This document shows positions 44,726 to 56,113 of a DNA stretch of 64,000 nt, piece after piece. The stretch's first letter is position 1; each line of letters opens with the position of its first letter. A model generated the notes under the pieces. The model did no database searches. It was given only the letters and a program-made list of their open reading frames with translations, and was not told where the DNA came from. Source of the stretch: Paramesorhizobium endophyticum (lineage in GTDB: Bacteria; Pseudomonadota; Alphaproteobacteria; Rhizobiales; Rhizobiaceae). The stretch lies in contig NZ_BMHH01000005.1 in assembly GCF_014640615.1 (NCBI RefSeq), positions 186,001 through 250,000 on the forward strand, given 5' to 3'. The position numbers and the translations under genes are program-made.

Positions 44726-45649
44726 ATGTTCTATCGAAATATCGTTTTGAAAGCCGCGCTTGGCATCGTTCTGGCAGCCGGACTCGCGATCAGCCAGGCA
44801 AGCGCGCAGGTGGTCGTTTCCTCCAAGATCGATACGGAAGGCGGGGTGCTGGGCAATATCATCCTCGCCGTGCTGAAAGCCAACGATATCCCGGTCACCG
44901 ACCGGCTCCAGCTTGGGCCGACCCCGGTAATGCGGCAGGCGATTCTTGCGGGCGAGATCGACCTTTATCCCGAATATACGGGCAATGCGGCCTTCTTCTT
45001 CCAAAAGGCGGGCGATCCCATCTGGCAGGATGCGGCAAAAGCCTATGCCGAAGCCAAGAAGCTCGACTATGACGCCAACAAGATCGTCTGGCTGACGCCC
45101 GCCCCCGCCAACAACACATGGGGCGTGGCGCTGCGCAAGGATGTGGCCGAGCCGAACAAGATCGTCACCTTCAGCGATTTCGGCAAATATGTCGCCGGCG
45201 GCGGCAATGTGGTGCTCGCCGCCTCGTCGGAATTCGTCAATTCCGCCGGCGCGCTGCCCGCCTTCCAGACGGCTTATGGCTTTACGCTGAAGCCGAACCA
45301 GCTCATCACCCTTTCGGGCGGTGATACGGCGGCCACCATCGCCGCCGCCGCCAACAAGACCAATGGCGCGAATGCCGCCATGGTCTACGGCACCGATGGC
45401 GGCATAGCGGCTTCCGGGCTCGTCGTTCTCCAGGACGACAAGCATGTGCAGCCAGTCTATCAGCCGACGCCGATCATCCGCGAGGCGGTGCTTAAGAAAT
45501 ATCCGCAGATCGCCGGATTGCTGAAGCCGGTGTTCGAGAAGCTCGACCTCGTCACGCTGCAGGATCTGAACGGCCGCGTGCAAGTGGGCGGCGAGCCGGC
45601 AAAGGCGGTCGCGGCAGACTTTTTGGAGAAGAACGGGTTTTTGAAGTGA
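44726..45649 (+). CDS. osmF: Osmoprotectant ABC transporter substrate-binding protein (YehZ/OsmF-like)
   Basis: The 307-residue protein has a signal peptide (about residues 1-28, ending ASA) and an OpuAC-type domain with SSKIDTEGGVLGNIIL, AGEIDLYPEYTGN, and aromatic cage candidates such as W in NNTWGVAL. It belongs to the quaternary-amine/glycine-betaine-binding group. The ATG at 44726 follows AAAGAGGGTACGAC. A 33-bp perfect hairpin separates it from the permease-ATPase-permease genes downstream. Confidence 0.87.
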   Translation: MFYRNIVLKAALGIVLAAGLAISQASAQVVVSSKIDTEGGVLGNIILAVLKANDIPVTDRLQLGPTPVMRQAILAGEIDLYPEYTGNAAFFFQKAGDPIWQDAAKAYAEAKKLDYDANKIVWLTPAPANNTWGVALRKDVAEPNKIVTFSDFGKYVAGGGNVVLAASSEFVNSAGALPAFQTAYGFTLKPNQLITLSGGDTAATIAAAANKTNGANAAMVYGTDGGIAASGLVVLQDDKHVQPVYQPTPIIREAVLKKYPQIAGLLKPVFEKLDLVTLQDLNGRVQVGGEPAKAVAADFLEKNGFLK

Positions 45650-45732
45650 TCCGGCGTAGCAGTGTTACGTCGATCATTCGGGACACCCTTCACTCGGGGT
45701 AAGTGAAAGGGGGCGTCTAGAAAGTGCATCGC

Positions 45733-45803
45733 GCGGACAGCCCCTCACCCTTACCCTCTCCCCGTGAATTACGGGGAGAGGGTAAGGGTGAGGGGCTGTC
45801 CGC
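45733..45803. repeat. Perfect 33-bp inverted repeat (REP-like hairpin)
   Basis: The left arm, beginning GCGGACAGCCCCTCACCC, and the right arm, ending GGGTGAGGGGCTGTCCGC, are exactly complementary with a 5-base loop, GAATT. It lies 83 bases past the osmF stop and would fold in the transcript between the binding protein and its permease. Confidence 0.9.
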
Positions 45804-45870
45804 CACGTTTCATACCCAAGAGGACGCCTGAGCAAATTGGATGCTCGGCAAATTGAAGGGAAGACAAGGC

Positions 45871-47037
45871 ATGAACCGCTTCCGTCTCGACAAGCTTGGG
45901 CTGGTCATCGCCGCCATCGCGCTTTGCGGCATGGCTCTGCCTTTCGCGACATTCCGCGCCAATCGGATCGTCGCGGGCGAAGGGCGGACGGTCTTCGAGG
46001 CGCTTCCTGAACTGGCGGCGGCGGCGCTTGTTGTCGTCCTCGTTGTCGCCATCCTTGTCGGCCTCGTGCGCCTCCCCGTCGGATGGCGGCTGGCGGCCGG
46101 CATTGCCGCCCTCGTCGCGCTGCTCTTCTCCATCGGCCTTGCGCCCGGCCATCTCGCCACGCCTGATAACACTTACGCCCGAATCTCTCCCGCCTCCGGG
46201 TTCTGGCTCCTGAGCTTCGCCTTCGCGCTGCTCATTACAGATGCCCTCACCCGCCTGCATCTGCCGCCAGCCGCGCGGATCGGCGCTCTGGCGCTGAGCG
46301 GCATGATCTTCGCGGCCTTCCTCGTCTCGGGAAGCTGGAACGGGCTGTCGATCCTTAGGGAATATGCCAACCGTTCCGACAGTTTCTGGGCTGAAGCGGC
46401 GACGCATCTGGAACTGGCGCTCGGCTCGCTCGTGGCGGCGGTGGCGGTGGGCCTGCCGCTCGGCATTCTCTGCCACCGCGTGCCGGTGCTGCGTGACGGC
46501 GTGCTCAATGTCCTCAACATCATCCAGACGATCCCCTCGATCGCGCTGTTCGGCCTTCTGATCGCGCCGCTCGGCTGGGTCGCGCTTCACGTGCCGGGGG
46601 CGGCGGATCTCGGCATTCGCGGCATCGGCGCGCCGCCCGCGGCGCTGGCGCTTTTCCTCTATTCGCTGCTGCCCGTGGTCGCGAACACGGTGGCGGGCCT
46701 CGCCGGAGTTTCGCCCGCCGTCACCGATGCGGCGCGCGGCGTCGGCATGACGCCGATGCAGCGGCTGGCGAAAATCGAGTTTCCGCTGGCCTTTCCGGTC
46801 ATCCTGACGGGGATCAGAATTGTGCTGGTGCAGAATATCGGCCTTGCCACCATTGCCGCGCTTATCGGCGGCGGCGGGTTCGGCGTCTTTGTCTTTCAGG
46901 GCATCGGGCAGACGGCTATGGATCTGGTCCTGCTCGGCGCAGTGCCGACCGTGGCGCTGGCCTTCGCCGCTGCTGTCATTCTCGACGCCATCACCGAAAT
47001 GAGCCGATTCAACGGAAACGGACGGCCAGCCGCATGA
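45871..47037 (+). CDS. yehY: Osmoprotectant ABC transporter permease (YehY-like)
   Basis: The 388-residue permease has an N-terminal extension with several membrane segments (about residues 1-150), then the transport core with the EAA loop RGVGMTPMQRLAKIEFPLAFPVI. Long YehY-type permeases have this layout. The ATG at 45871 follows GGGAAGACAAGGC; the frame begins 10 codons earlier. It overlaps the ATPase gene by 4 bp. Confidence 0.85.
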   Translation: MNRFRLDKLGLVIAAIALCGMALPFATFRANRIVAGEGRTVFEALPELAAAALVVVLVVAILVGLVRLPVGWRLAAGIAALVALLFSIGLAPGHLATPDNTYARISPASGFWLLSFAFALLITDALTRLHLPPAARIGALALSGMIFAAFLVSGSWNGLSILREYANRSDSFWAEAATHLELALGSLVAAVAVGLPLGILCHRVPVLRDGVLNVLNIIQTIPSIALFGLLIAPLGWVALHVPGAADLGIRGIGAPPAALALFLYSLLPVVANTVAGLAGVSPAVTDAARGVGMTPMQRLAKIEFPLAFPVILTGIRIVLVQNIGLATIAALIGGGGFGVFVFQGIGQTAMDLVLLGAVPTVALAFAAAVILDAITEMSRFNGNGRPAA

Positions 47038-47969
47038 TCGAGATCGAAAACATCACCAAGCGCTATGACGGCATTGACGTGGTGAAGGACGTCTCCTTCA
47101 CCATCGAACCGCACACCATCGCCGTGATCGTCGGCACCTCCGGCTCCGGCAAGACGACGCTCTTACGCATGATCAACCGGCTGGTGGAACCGACAGCGGG
47201 ATCGATCCGGCTCGATGGACGCGACAATCGCGATGTGCCGGGCTATGAATTGCGCCGCCATATCGGCTACGCCATCCAGGGGCATGGGCTCTTTCCCCAT
47301 CGCACCGTGGCGCAGAACATCGCCACGGTTCCGGTCCTGCTCGGCTGGGACAAGGCCCGCATCGCGGCGCGGGTGGAGGAGCTGCTTTCGCTCTTCCAGC
47401 TCGATCCGGATATTTTCGGTCCGCGCTACCCGCACGAGCTTTCCGGCGGGCAGCAGCAGCGCGTCGGCGTCGCCCGCGCGCTGGCGGCGGAACCGAATGT
47501 GCTTTTGATGGACGAGCCTTTCGGCGCGCTCGACCCCGTCATCCGCGCCACAGCGCAGGAAGAACTGCTCGCCATCCAGCGGCGATTCGGCACCACCATC
47601 ATTCTCGTCACCCACGACATGGAGGAGGCTATTCACCTCGGCGACAAGATCGCCGTGATGGATGAAGGCCAGCTCATCCAATATGCCTCCCCGGCGGAAA
47701 TTCTGAGCCATCCGGCCTCTCCATTCGTCGAAACGCTGGTCGGCGCGGGCGACAGGCCTTTCCGTCTGCTTTCGCTGGAGGAAGTGCGGAAGGCTGTGGA
47801 GCCGGGCACGGCCAAGGGTGCGGCGCTGCCCGCTTCGGCAACGCAGCGCGACGCGCTCGCTGAACTGCTCTGGTCGGGGCGCGAAGCACTGCCTGTCACC
47901 GCCAATGGCAAGCGCATCGGGCGCGTCACCGTCGAGGGCCTGATCAAGCGCGCGGCGAGGCCGGAATGA
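47034..47969 (+). CDS. yehX: Osmoprotectant ABC transporter ATPase (YehX/OsmV-like)
   Basis: The 311-residue ATPase carries Walker A VGTSGSGKTTL, Q-loop IQGHGLFPHRTV (family-typical), signature [16 protein letters not shown], Walker B LLMDEPFGALDPV and H-loop THDMEEA. The last 70 residues form a small regulatory extension. It overlaps both neighbouring permease genes by 4 bp. Confidence 0.92.
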   Translation: MIEIENITKRYDGIDVVKDVSFTIEPHTIAVIVGTSGSGKTTLLRMINRLVEPTAGSIRLDGRDNRDVPGYELRRHIGYAIQGHGLFPHRTVAQNIATVPVLLGWDKARIAARVEELLSLFQLDPDIFGPRYPHELSGGQQQRVGVARALAAEPNVLLMDEPFGALDPVIRATAQEELLAIQRRFGTTIILVTHDMEEAIHLGDKIAVMDEGQLIQYASPAEILSHPASPFVETLVGAGDRPFRLLSLEEVRKAVEPGTAKGAALPASATQRDALAELLWSGREALPVTANGKRIGRVTVEGLIKRAARPE

Positions 47970-48757
47970 GGCTCTCCGTGCCAACATCGTTCCTACGCAT
48001 GGCTTTATCCCAAAACCGGCTTCCACTTTTGGGAGCCATGCTTGGGCGGCTTCTCGTGCTCGCGCTTCTGGTGGCTTTTCTCATTCGTCCGCACTGGTTC
48101 GAGCCGCTGCTGAAACCGCTGACCGAAAACGGCGCACCTGTCATCTACAATCAGGGCAGCCTGCTGATGCTGACGCTCCAGCATCTGGGCCTCGTCTTCA
48201 GCGCCACGCTGGCCGCAACGATCGTCGCGCTGGCGCTTGCAATACTGGTTACGAGGCCCGCGGGCGCGGAGTTCCTGCCCCTGTCACGCAGCCTCGTCAA
48301 TGTCGGCCAGACCTTTCCGCCCGTCGCCGTGCTGGCGCTGGCAGTGCCGGCCCTCGGCTTCGGGGCAAAACCGACGCTGATCGCGCTTTTCCTCTATGGG
48401 CTTCTGCCGATTTTCGAGAACGCGCTGACCGGCCTCACCAATCTGCCGCATGCCGTTGTGGAAGCCGCCAGGGGCATGGGCATGAACGAGCGCCAGCGGC
48501 TGGTGAAGGTGGAGCTTCCGCTGGCCCTGCCGGTCATCCTCGCCGGCATCCGGCTTTCCGCCGTCATCAGCCTCTCCACCGCTACCATCGGCTCGACGGT
48601 GGCGGCAAAGACTTTGGGCGAGGTCATTATCGCCGGGCTCATATCGAACAATCTTGCCTTCATCCTGCAAGGCGGCCTGATCGTCGGCGTGCTGGCGGTG
48701 CTGATCCATGACGCGCTGCTGGCGATGGAGCGGAGGCTGGCGGGGAGAGTGAAATAA
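47966..48757 (+). CDS. yehW: Osmoprotectant ABC transporter permease (YehW-like)
   Basis: The 263-residue permease has five to six membrane segments and the EAA loop RGMGMNERQRLVKVELPLALPVI, followed by STATIGSTVAAKTLGE, as in YehW. It is coupled to the ATPase by ATGA. The first 24 residues (MRLSVPTSFLRMALSQNRLP and following) are largely encoded by a palindromic repeat (47997-48042) read in frame. An internal ATG at 48038 could start a shorter protein of 239 aa, MLGRLLVLALLVAFLI. Confidence 0.87.
   Translation: MRLSVPTSFLRMALSQNRLPLLGAMLGRLLVLALLVAFLIRPHWFEPLLKPLTENGAPVIYNQGSLLMLTLQHLGLVFSATLAATIVALALAILVTRPAGAEFLPLSRSLVNVGQTFPPVAVLALAVPALGFGAKPTLIALFLYGLLPIFENALTGLTNLPHAVVEAARGMGMNERQRLVKVELPLALPVILAGIRLSAVISLSTATIGSTVAAKTLGEVIIAGLISNNLAFILQGGLIVGVLAVLIHDALLAMERRLAGRVK
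47997..48042. repeat. CCAAAACCGG-type palindrome inside the yehW coding sequence
   Basis: GCATGGCTTTATCCCAAAAC, CGGCTTCCACTTTTGGGAGC and CATGC match the family at 126-174 and 29404-29450. The outer ends are GCATGGC and GCCATGC. It is read in frame near the N-terminus. Confidence 0.8.
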
Positions 48758-48777
48758 AACGCGTTAGCGCTCTACGG

Positions 48778-48937
48778 CGCCCCCCTCTGCCCTGCCGGGC
48801 ATCTCCCCCGCAAGGGGGGAGATTACGCCTTCATCGACGTTCGGCATCAATCGCTGATGTAAGAGATGAGAGCCGCCGGTCGTATCAGCCAGTCTCCCCC
48901 CTTGCGGGGGAGATGTCCGGCAGGGCAGAGGGGGGCG
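48778..48937. repeat. Paired inverted CTCCCCC-type intergenic element, copy 2
   Basis: The left arm CCCCCCTCTGCCCTGCCGGG and the complementary right arm surround a spacer with TTCATCGACGTTCGGCATC and ATCGCTGATGTAAGAGATGA. Same layout as 12931-13097 and 54218-54379. Confidence 0.8.
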
Positions 48938-48981
48938 ACGTAGAGCGATTACATTTCCGTTCTACGCTTTCACCGGATCAA

Positions 48982-49977
48982 TCACTTATCCACCAGCGCC
49001 AGCATCGCCTCGCTGTACCGCTCGCCTGCCACCTGGTCGGGCGGGAGCACATCGCCGATTCGGGCGAGGTCGGTTTTGTCGAGCACGATATCAGCCGCCG
49101 CGACATTCTCCTCCAGATGCTTGATCTTGCGCGCGCCGGGGATCGGCACGATGAAATCGCCCTGATGCAGCACCCAGGCGAGCGCGAGCTGCGCCGTCGT
49201 CACATTCTTCTCCCGGGCGATTTCCGTGAGCGTATCGACGAGGGCCACATTGGCCGCAAGGTTTTCCGCCTGAAAGCGCGGCTGGGTCTTGCGCCAATCA
49301 TCCGGGCCAAGCTCGTCCGCCTTGCGGATCGTGCCGGTGAGAAGGCCGCGTCCGAGCGGGCTATAGGGCACGAAGCCGATGCCAAGCTCGCGGCAGGTGG
49401 CAAGAACCTCTTCCTCCACATCGCGGCTTTGCAGCGAATATTCGCTCTGCACCGTCGCAATCGGATGCACCGCATGGGCGCGGCGGATGGTGGCGGCGCT
49501 TGCTTCGGAGAGCCCAAGCGCGCGAATCTTGCCCTCGCGCACCAGCTCCGCCATGGCGCCGACGGTTTCCTCGATCGGCACATCGGGGTCGACGCGGTGC
49601 TGGTAGAAGAGGTCGATGACATCAATGCCGAGCCGCTTCAACGAGGCTTCTGCCACGGCCTTCACATTTTCCGGGCGGCTGTCGAGGCCGGAAATGGCGA
49701 CGCGCGGCTCCTTGGTGAGATCGATCTTGAAGCCGAATTTGGTGGCGATGACAACGCGGTCACGTACATCCTTCAATGCCTTGCCGACAATTTTCTCATT
49801 GTCAAAGGGCCCATAAACTTCCGCCGTATCGAAGAAAGTGACCCCGATTTCCACCGCCCGGTGCAGCGTCCTGATCGCATCCTTCTCATCCTGTCCGCCA
49901 TAGGCGAAGCTCATGCCCATGCAGCCGAGACCGACAGCCGATACCGTGAGTTCATTGCCGAGTTTGCGTGTTTTCAT
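48982..49977 (-). CDS. Aldo-keto reductase
   Basis: The 331-residue TIM-barrel oxidoreductase has the catalytic D/Y pair in [21 protein letters not shown], then K in [13 protein letters not shown] and H in [18 protein letters not shown]. The late NADPH-binding region is [16 protein letters not shown]. It belongs to the AKR13-like group that reduces aldehydes. The ATG at 49977 follows AGGAGCACCAC. It is divergent from the LysR gene, which probably controls it. Confidence 0.9.
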   Translation of the reverse strand: MKTRKLGNELTVSAVGLGCMGMSFAYGGQDEKDAIRTLHRAVEIGVTFFDTAEVYGPFDNEKIVGKALKDVRDRVVIATKFGFKIDLTKEPRVAISGLDSRPENVKAVAEASLKRLGIDVIDLFYQHRVDPDVPIEETVGAMAELVREGKIRALGLSEASAATIRRAHAVHPIATVQSEYSLQSRDVEEEVLATCRELGIGFVPYSPLGRGLLTGTIRKADELGPDDWRKTQPRFQAENLAANVALVDTLTEIAREKNVTTAQLALAWVLHQGDFIVPIPGARKIKHLEENVAAADIVLDKTDLARIGDVLPPDQVAGERYSEAMLALVDK

Positions 49978-50055
49978 GTGGTGCTCCTGTGGCTTCAGAG
50001 TTGAAGATAAGCGCGAAGACACCGTTCGATAATTCCGCTTTATTTTAACGGGTCA

Positions 50056-50070
50056 TTCTATATTTTAGAA
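50056..50070. promoter_or_regulatory. LysR-type box (T-N11-A dyad)
   Basis: TTCTA-TATTT-TAGAA is a perfect dyad with 5-bp arms fitting the T-N11-A rule. It lies between the divergent aldo-keto reductase and LysR genes, 2 bases before the LysR ATG. Confidence 0.45.
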
Positions 50071-50072
50071 CA

Positions 50073-50954
50073 ATGAACCGGAATCACCTGTCCCAACTCG
50101 CCGTTCTGGCCTCCGTCGCAGCCCATGGCAGCTTTCGCGCCGCGGCGAGGGAATTGCAGATCGCGCCATCGGCGGTCAGCCATGCGGTGGCGGCGCTGGA
50201 GGAAAGCCTCGGCGTGGCGCTGCTTGCCCGCACCACCCGCAGCGTCGCGCCGACCGAGGCGGGACGGCGGCTGCTCGAACGCCTGTCGCCGGCGCTCAGC
50301 GAAATCGATCTGGCGCTCAGCGCGGCGGTGGATATGAAGGACACGCTCTCCGGCACGCTACGCCTCAGCGTTCCCCGTCTCGCCTATCTCATGCTGGCGC
50401 CGCGCCTTGGCGCGTTCTGCGAAGCCTATCCGGATGTGGTGCTCGACATATGCGTCGAGGATCATTTCGTCGATATCGTCGCTGATGGCTTCGATGCCGG
50501 GTTGCGGCTCAATGAGAGTCTCGAGCGAGATATGATCGCCGTGCGGTTCGGCCCGGAGCTTTGCGGCGCCGTCGTTTCCGCCCCGTCCTATTTCGAGCGC
50601 CACGGCATCCCGAAGCATCCGGCCGATCTCACCTGCCACCGCTGCGTCCGGCATCGCTTCGCCTCGGGACGGGTCTATCGCTGGGAGCTGGAGAAGGGCG
50701 ACGAAAGCTTCGAGGTGGCGGTCGATGGCCCGTTGATCGTCAATGACGACCGGCTGGCGCTGGAGATGGCGCTTCAGGGGGCAGCCCTTGCCTTCATGCT
50801 GGATATCCAGGTCGCCGAGGCAATCGCGGACGGACGGCTTGTCCGGGTGCTCCAGGATTGGTGCCCGCCCTTCCCCGGCCTCTATCTCTATTACCCGAGC
50901 CGCCGGCGGATGCGTCCGGTGCTGCGCGCCTTCATCGATTTCTACAGATCGTGA
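50073..50954 (+). CDS. LysR-family transcriptional regulator
   Basis: The 293-residue protein has an N-terminal winged helix (residues 1-60: FRAAARELQIAPSAVSHAVAALEESLGVALLARTTRSVAPTEAG, split by usual family spacing). A periplasmic-binding-like effector domain follows. It resembles LysR regulators that control nearby oxidoreductases. It is divergent from the aldo-keto reductase. The ligand cannot be read from sequence. Confidence 0.9.
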   Translation: MNRNHLSQLAVLASVAAHGSFRAAARELQIAPSAVSHAVAALEESLGVALLARTTRSVAPTEAGRRLLERLSPALSEIDLALSAAVDMKDTLSGTLRLSVPRLAYLMLAPRLGAFCEAYPDVVLDICVEDHFVDIVADGFDAGLRLNESLERDMIAVRFGPELCGAVVSAPSYFERHGIPKHPADLTCHRCVRHRFASGRVYRWELEKGDESFEVAVDGPLIVNDDRLALEMALQGAALAFMLDIQVAEAIADGRLVRVLQDWCPPFPGLYLYYPSRRRMRPVLRAFIDFYRS

Positions 50955-51019
50955 CGGCTTTTCTTTTGCCTCCCATGCTGTAGGTTCCGCCGCAAACAGA
51001 CAGATCGAGGAGTGGATTC

Positions 51020-52006
51020 ATGTTCCGTTGGGGTGTTCTTTCGACCGCAAAGATCGGTTTAACGCAGGTAATCCCCGCTTTTTGCGCGTCGGATAATGGC
51101 GTTATGGTGGCTATAGCTAGCCGGGATTTGGGCAAAGCCCGCGCGGTTGCCGACCGTTTCGGCGCGCCCCATGCCTTCGGCTCCTATGAGGAAATGCTCG
51201 CCTCCGACACCATCGACGGCGTCTATATTCCCCTCCCCACCGCCCAGCATGTCGAATGGGCGCAAAAGGCGGCGGAGGCGGGCAAGCATGTGCTTTGCGA
51301 GAAGCCCATCGCGCTTCAGGCCAGCGACATCGAAACGCTGATTCGCGCTCGCGATACGCATAATGTGCTGATCGCCGAAGCCTTCATGATCTACTACCAC
51401 CCGCAATGGATCAAAGTGCGTGAACTGATTGCGTCGGGAGCCATCGGCACGCTGCGCCATGTGCAAGGGGCTTTCACCTATTTCAACCGCGACCCCGGCA
51501 ATATGCGCAATCGCCCCGAGCTGGGCGGCGGCGCGTTGCCTGACATCGGCGTTTACCCCACGGTTGCCACCCGGATGACCACCGGGCAGGAGCCGAAGCG
51601 CGTGCAGGCATCGGTCGAGCGCGACCCCGATTTCGGCACCGACCGCTATGCCAATGTCACGGCCCGGTTCGATGGTTTCGACCTTACCTTCTATGTCGCG
51701 ACTCAGCTTGCGGGCCGCCAGTCGATAGTCTTCCACGGCGACAAGGGCTTCATCGAAGTGCATGCGCCGTTCAACAGCGGCAAGTACGGCCATGCCCGGA
51801 TAACGCTCAACGATGCCGGCCATACGGAAGCGCGGGAATGGAATTTCCAGGACGTGAATCACTACCAGCTCCAGGCCCAAAGCTTCGCCCGCGCCGCGCG
51901 GGGCGAGGACGTGCCGGTGTTCACTTTGGAAAATTCCCTTGAAAACCAAAAATTTATCGATGCGATTTATCGTGCCGGTGAGAGCGGAGGCTGGCAGGAT
52001 CTCTGA
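51020..52006 (+). CDS. Gfo/Idh/MocA-family oxidoreductase
   Basis: The 328-residue NAD(P)-dependent dehydrogenase starts with [10 protein letters not shown] (a Rossmann loop variant) and carries the family EKP motif in VLCEKPIAL. The C-terminal domain has [13 protein letters not shown], with D and Y near the predicted active site. It groups by features with sugar dehydrogenases such as xylose or glucose-fructose types. It lies 65 bp after the LysR gene on the same strand and may belong to its regulon. Confidence 0.87.
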   Translation: MFRWGVLSTAKIGLTQVIPAFCASDNGVMVAIASRDLGKARAVADRFGAPHAFGSYEEMLASDTIDGVYIPLPTAQHVEWAQKAAEAGKHVLCEKPIALQASDIETLIRARDTHNVLIAEAFMIYYHPQWIKVRELIASGAIGTLRHVQGAFTYFNRDPGNMRNRPELGGGALPDIGVYPTVATRMTTGQEPKRVQASVERDPDFGTDRYANVTARFDGFDLTFYVATQLAGRQSIVFHGDKGFIEVHAPFNSGKYGHARITLNDAGHTEAREWNFQDVNHYQLQAQSFARAARGEDVPVFTLENSLENQKFIDAIYRAGESGGWQDL

Positions 52007-52053
52007 TCACGCCATTGCCCCCAAGGTTTTTACTGTTCGCCGCACGAACGCGA

Positions 52054-52085
52054 CTTGCAGGGAAAAACCGCCCTACTTATATACG
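52054..52085 (+). promoter_or_regulatory. Sigma-32 (heat-shock) type promoter of dnaK
   Basis: A -35 box CTTGCA (52054-52059) and a -10 box CTTATATACG (52076-52085) are 16 bases apart. The -10 box fits the alphaproteobacterial RpoH consensus CYTATNTNNG at every fixed position. It lies about 118 bases before the dnaK ATG. Confidence 0.65.
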
Positions 52086-52203
52086 CCGCGTGCGGCGAGC
52101 TGGCTTCCGGACCTCGGAGCCACGTGCCGTTTAAACCCGATAGGGGCTGTCCAAATGGAACGCTCGGCAGAGGTCCCGGCAGCCTGCTGAATGGAGAACT
52201 GAT

Positions 52204-54114
<1,911 letters not shown>

Positions 54115-54153
54115 AAATCGCGGTTTCTGAAAAAAGTACGATTTCGATATTAG

Positions 54154-54178
54154 AAGCCCGGCCTCGTGCCGGGCTTTT
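54154..54178 (+). terminator. Rho-independent terminator after dnaK
   Basis: AAGCCCGGC and GCCGGGCTT form a 9-bp stem with a 5-base loop and a following T run, so dnaK is transcribed alone. Confidence 0.85.
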
Positions 54179-54217
54179 GTTGTTGGGAATGGATATTGTT
54201 TTGATGGATTTGCGAGG

Positions 54218-54379
54218 CGCCCCCCTCTGTCCTGCCGGACATCTCCCCCGCAAGGGGGGAGATCGGCTAATACATCTCACCGCTCTCACCCAACAACGTC
54301 GGCGATCGATGCCGAACGCTTATGAAGGCGCAATCTCCCCCCTTGCGGGGGAGATGTCCGGCAGGACAGAGGGGGGCGC
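54218..54379. repeat. Paired inverted CTCCCCC-type intergenic element, copy 3
   Basis: Arms CGCCCCCCTCTGTCCTGCCG and the complement flank a spacer of about 70 bases. Together with the dnaK terminator it fills the 354-bp gap; nothing else is seen there. Confidence 0.8.
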
Positions 54380-54468
54380 TGTCCCGCCGACGTTTTCATT
54401 TCTATATAAAAGAGCTTTAAGGGGTGCCGGATACTATCCGCTCACGGGCGTGGGAGCGACATAGATCC

Positions 54469-55563
54469 ATGTATTTCCGGCTGTTCGAGATATGGCGCCT
54501 GATCGCTGCGCTGCTGATCATGCTCTATCATTTTTCCTTCAACGGGCCGCCGGGCACGGGGTGGATGATCGACTGGCTGGAGCGGCTGCGCCCGCTGCTC
54601 GACATGTTTTTCATCATCTCGGGCTTCCTGATCGTCGCGCATTATGGCGAGCGGGTCACGGACGGGCGCAGCTACGCCGTCTATCTGGTAAAGCGTCTCG
54701 CCAGGCTCTATCCGCTTCACCTCATCACCTTCTCCTTCTTTCTCCTCATCGGCATCGGCTATCACCTTGGCATTCTTCGTCCTTTTGGAGGCGCGGAGCG
54801 CTATGACACAAGCGCGATCATTCCCAATCTGCTGCTGATTCAGGCTTGGGGCGGAGCGCGGGGCCTCACCTTCAACTTCGTTTCGTGGTCGCTGTCAGCG
54901 GAATGGTTCTCCTACCTCCTGCTGCCGCTCATTCTCCTCGCCAACAGGACCGGCGGCGTTAAGGCGCTCGTCGTGCTGTTGGTCCTATGGATCGCGCTGC
55001 TGGAAACGCTGACGGCGCTCAAGATCATGCCGAACACGCATTGGCAGGAGGCCGACACTTGGGGCGCATGGCGCGCCTTTGCTGACTTCATCATCGGCGC
55101 GCTGATATACGTCCTCGCCTCGCGCAGTCGCTTGGCGCTGACGGCGCGCTGGCCTGCGTGGGTGGTCATGCTTACGGCCTGCACCTTGATGCAGCTACAG
55201 GCGAATGCCTATTACAGCATGACTGTCTTGAGCGTTGCGGTGTTCCTGGCGGCGGTGGCCGAGCGCAACGACCAGAAGGGCTTCGTCTATCCGGCCTTTC
55301 TGCGCCCCTTCGCCGCCGTCTCCTTCGGCATCTATCTCTGGCACCCGGTGGTGGAGGCCGTCATGTTCGGCTTCGTGTGGAAGCGACTGGTCGCGCCGCT
55401 CGGGATCATTGATTTCTTCGTTTTCATGCCCCTGCCCATGGTCGTCACGATGATTGTGGCGGTTCTCTCCTATCGATGGTTCGAGAAGCCCGTGGGGGAT
55501 TGGATATTGAGCCGCCTTGGCTTCGGACGGCGAGCACCAGCGAATGCCGCCCCGCTCATCTGA
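54469..55563 (+). CDS. Acyltransferase 3-family membrane protein
   Basis: The 364-residue protein has about ten membrane segments and the family opening FEIWRLIAALLIMLYHFSF, in which H is the conserved catalytic histidine. FFIISGFLI and FVSWSLSAEWFSYLLLPL follow. Such enzymes O-acetylate surface polysaccharides such as LPS O-antigen, peptidoglycan or exopolysaccharide. No glycosyltransferases lie nearby, so the target is unknown. The ATG at 54469 fits the family N-terminus; the frame begins 15 codons earlier. Confidence 0.85.
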   Translation: MYFRLFEIWRLIAALLIMLYHFSFNGPPGTGWMIDWLERLRPLLDMFFIISGFLIVAHYGERVTDGRSYAVYLVKRLARLYPLHLITFSFFLLIGIGYHLGILRPFGGAERYDTSAIIPNLLLIQAWGGARGLTFNFVSWSLSAEWFSYLLLPLILLANRTGGVKALVVLLVLWIALLETLTALKIMPNTHWQEADTWGAWRAFADFIIGALIYVLASRSRLALTARWPAWVVMLTACTLMQLQANAYYSMTVLSVAVFLAAVAERNDQKGFVYPAFLRPFAAVSFGIYLWHPVVEAVMFGFVWKRLVAPLGIIDFFVFMPLPMVVTMIVAVLSYRWFEKPVGDWILSRLGFGRRAPANAAPLI

Positions 55564-55609
55564 AGCGGGACGGAACATTCACAGGCAATGCCGGTTAAAA
55601 GGAAAAGCG

Positions 55610-56113
55610 ATGGAGAGGTTCATGACGCCCGAGACCTACCTGTTCGAGGCGAGCGACGAAATCCCCAACAACTCGCGCCTGCCGGTGCTTTATTATCGCG
55701 GCGGCGTGAAGCCTCAGGGCGATGCCGCCAGCCATATTGAGGCGCTTTTCCTCCGCAATGGCTGGACGGGCACTTGGCGTAACGGCGTCTTCTCTTACCA
55801 TCACTACCATACCGAGGGGCATGAGGTTCTCGGCGTGGCATCCGGGTGGGCGCGTCTGTTGATCGGCGGCCGCGGCGGAAAAGAGATGAAGGTCCAGGCC
55901 GGTGATATCATCATTCTACCCGCCGGCACGGGCCATTGCAGCGTCGAGGCCGGGGACGATTTTCTGGTCGTCGGCGCCTATCCGCCAGGGCAGCGCGCCG
56001 AACAGGATCTGGCAAAGATCGCTCGTCTCCCCTTGCCATCATCCGATCCGCTCCAAGGAGAAAACGGCCCGCTTGTCACTATCTGGCAGCGGGCCGTCGC
56101 ACCTCAAACGTAA
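55610..56113 (+). CDS. YjlB-like cupin-domain protein
   Basis: The 167-residue protein has an RmlC-like cupin: the N-terminal motif [17 protein letters not shown] (two histidines plus histidine/glutamate for metal) and the second motif [18 protein letters not shown]. The opening [22 protein letters not shown] matches YjlB of Bacillus. Its function is unknown. The 3' end overlaps the xylA stop by 10 bp in convergent orientation. Confidence 0.83.
   Translation: MERFMTPETYLFEASDEIPNNSRLPVLYYRGGVKPQGDAASHIEALFLRNGWTGTWRNGVFSYHHYHTEGHEVLGVASGWARLLIGGRGGKEMKVQAGDIIILPAGTGHCSVEAGDDFLVVGAYPPGQRAEQDLAKIARLPLPSSDPLQGENGPLVTIWQRAVAPQT

Noticed and set aside
44584-45072. A 162-codon frame overlapping the start of osmF
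   Set aside because: It is out of frame with osmF, and the part upstream of osmF resembles no family.
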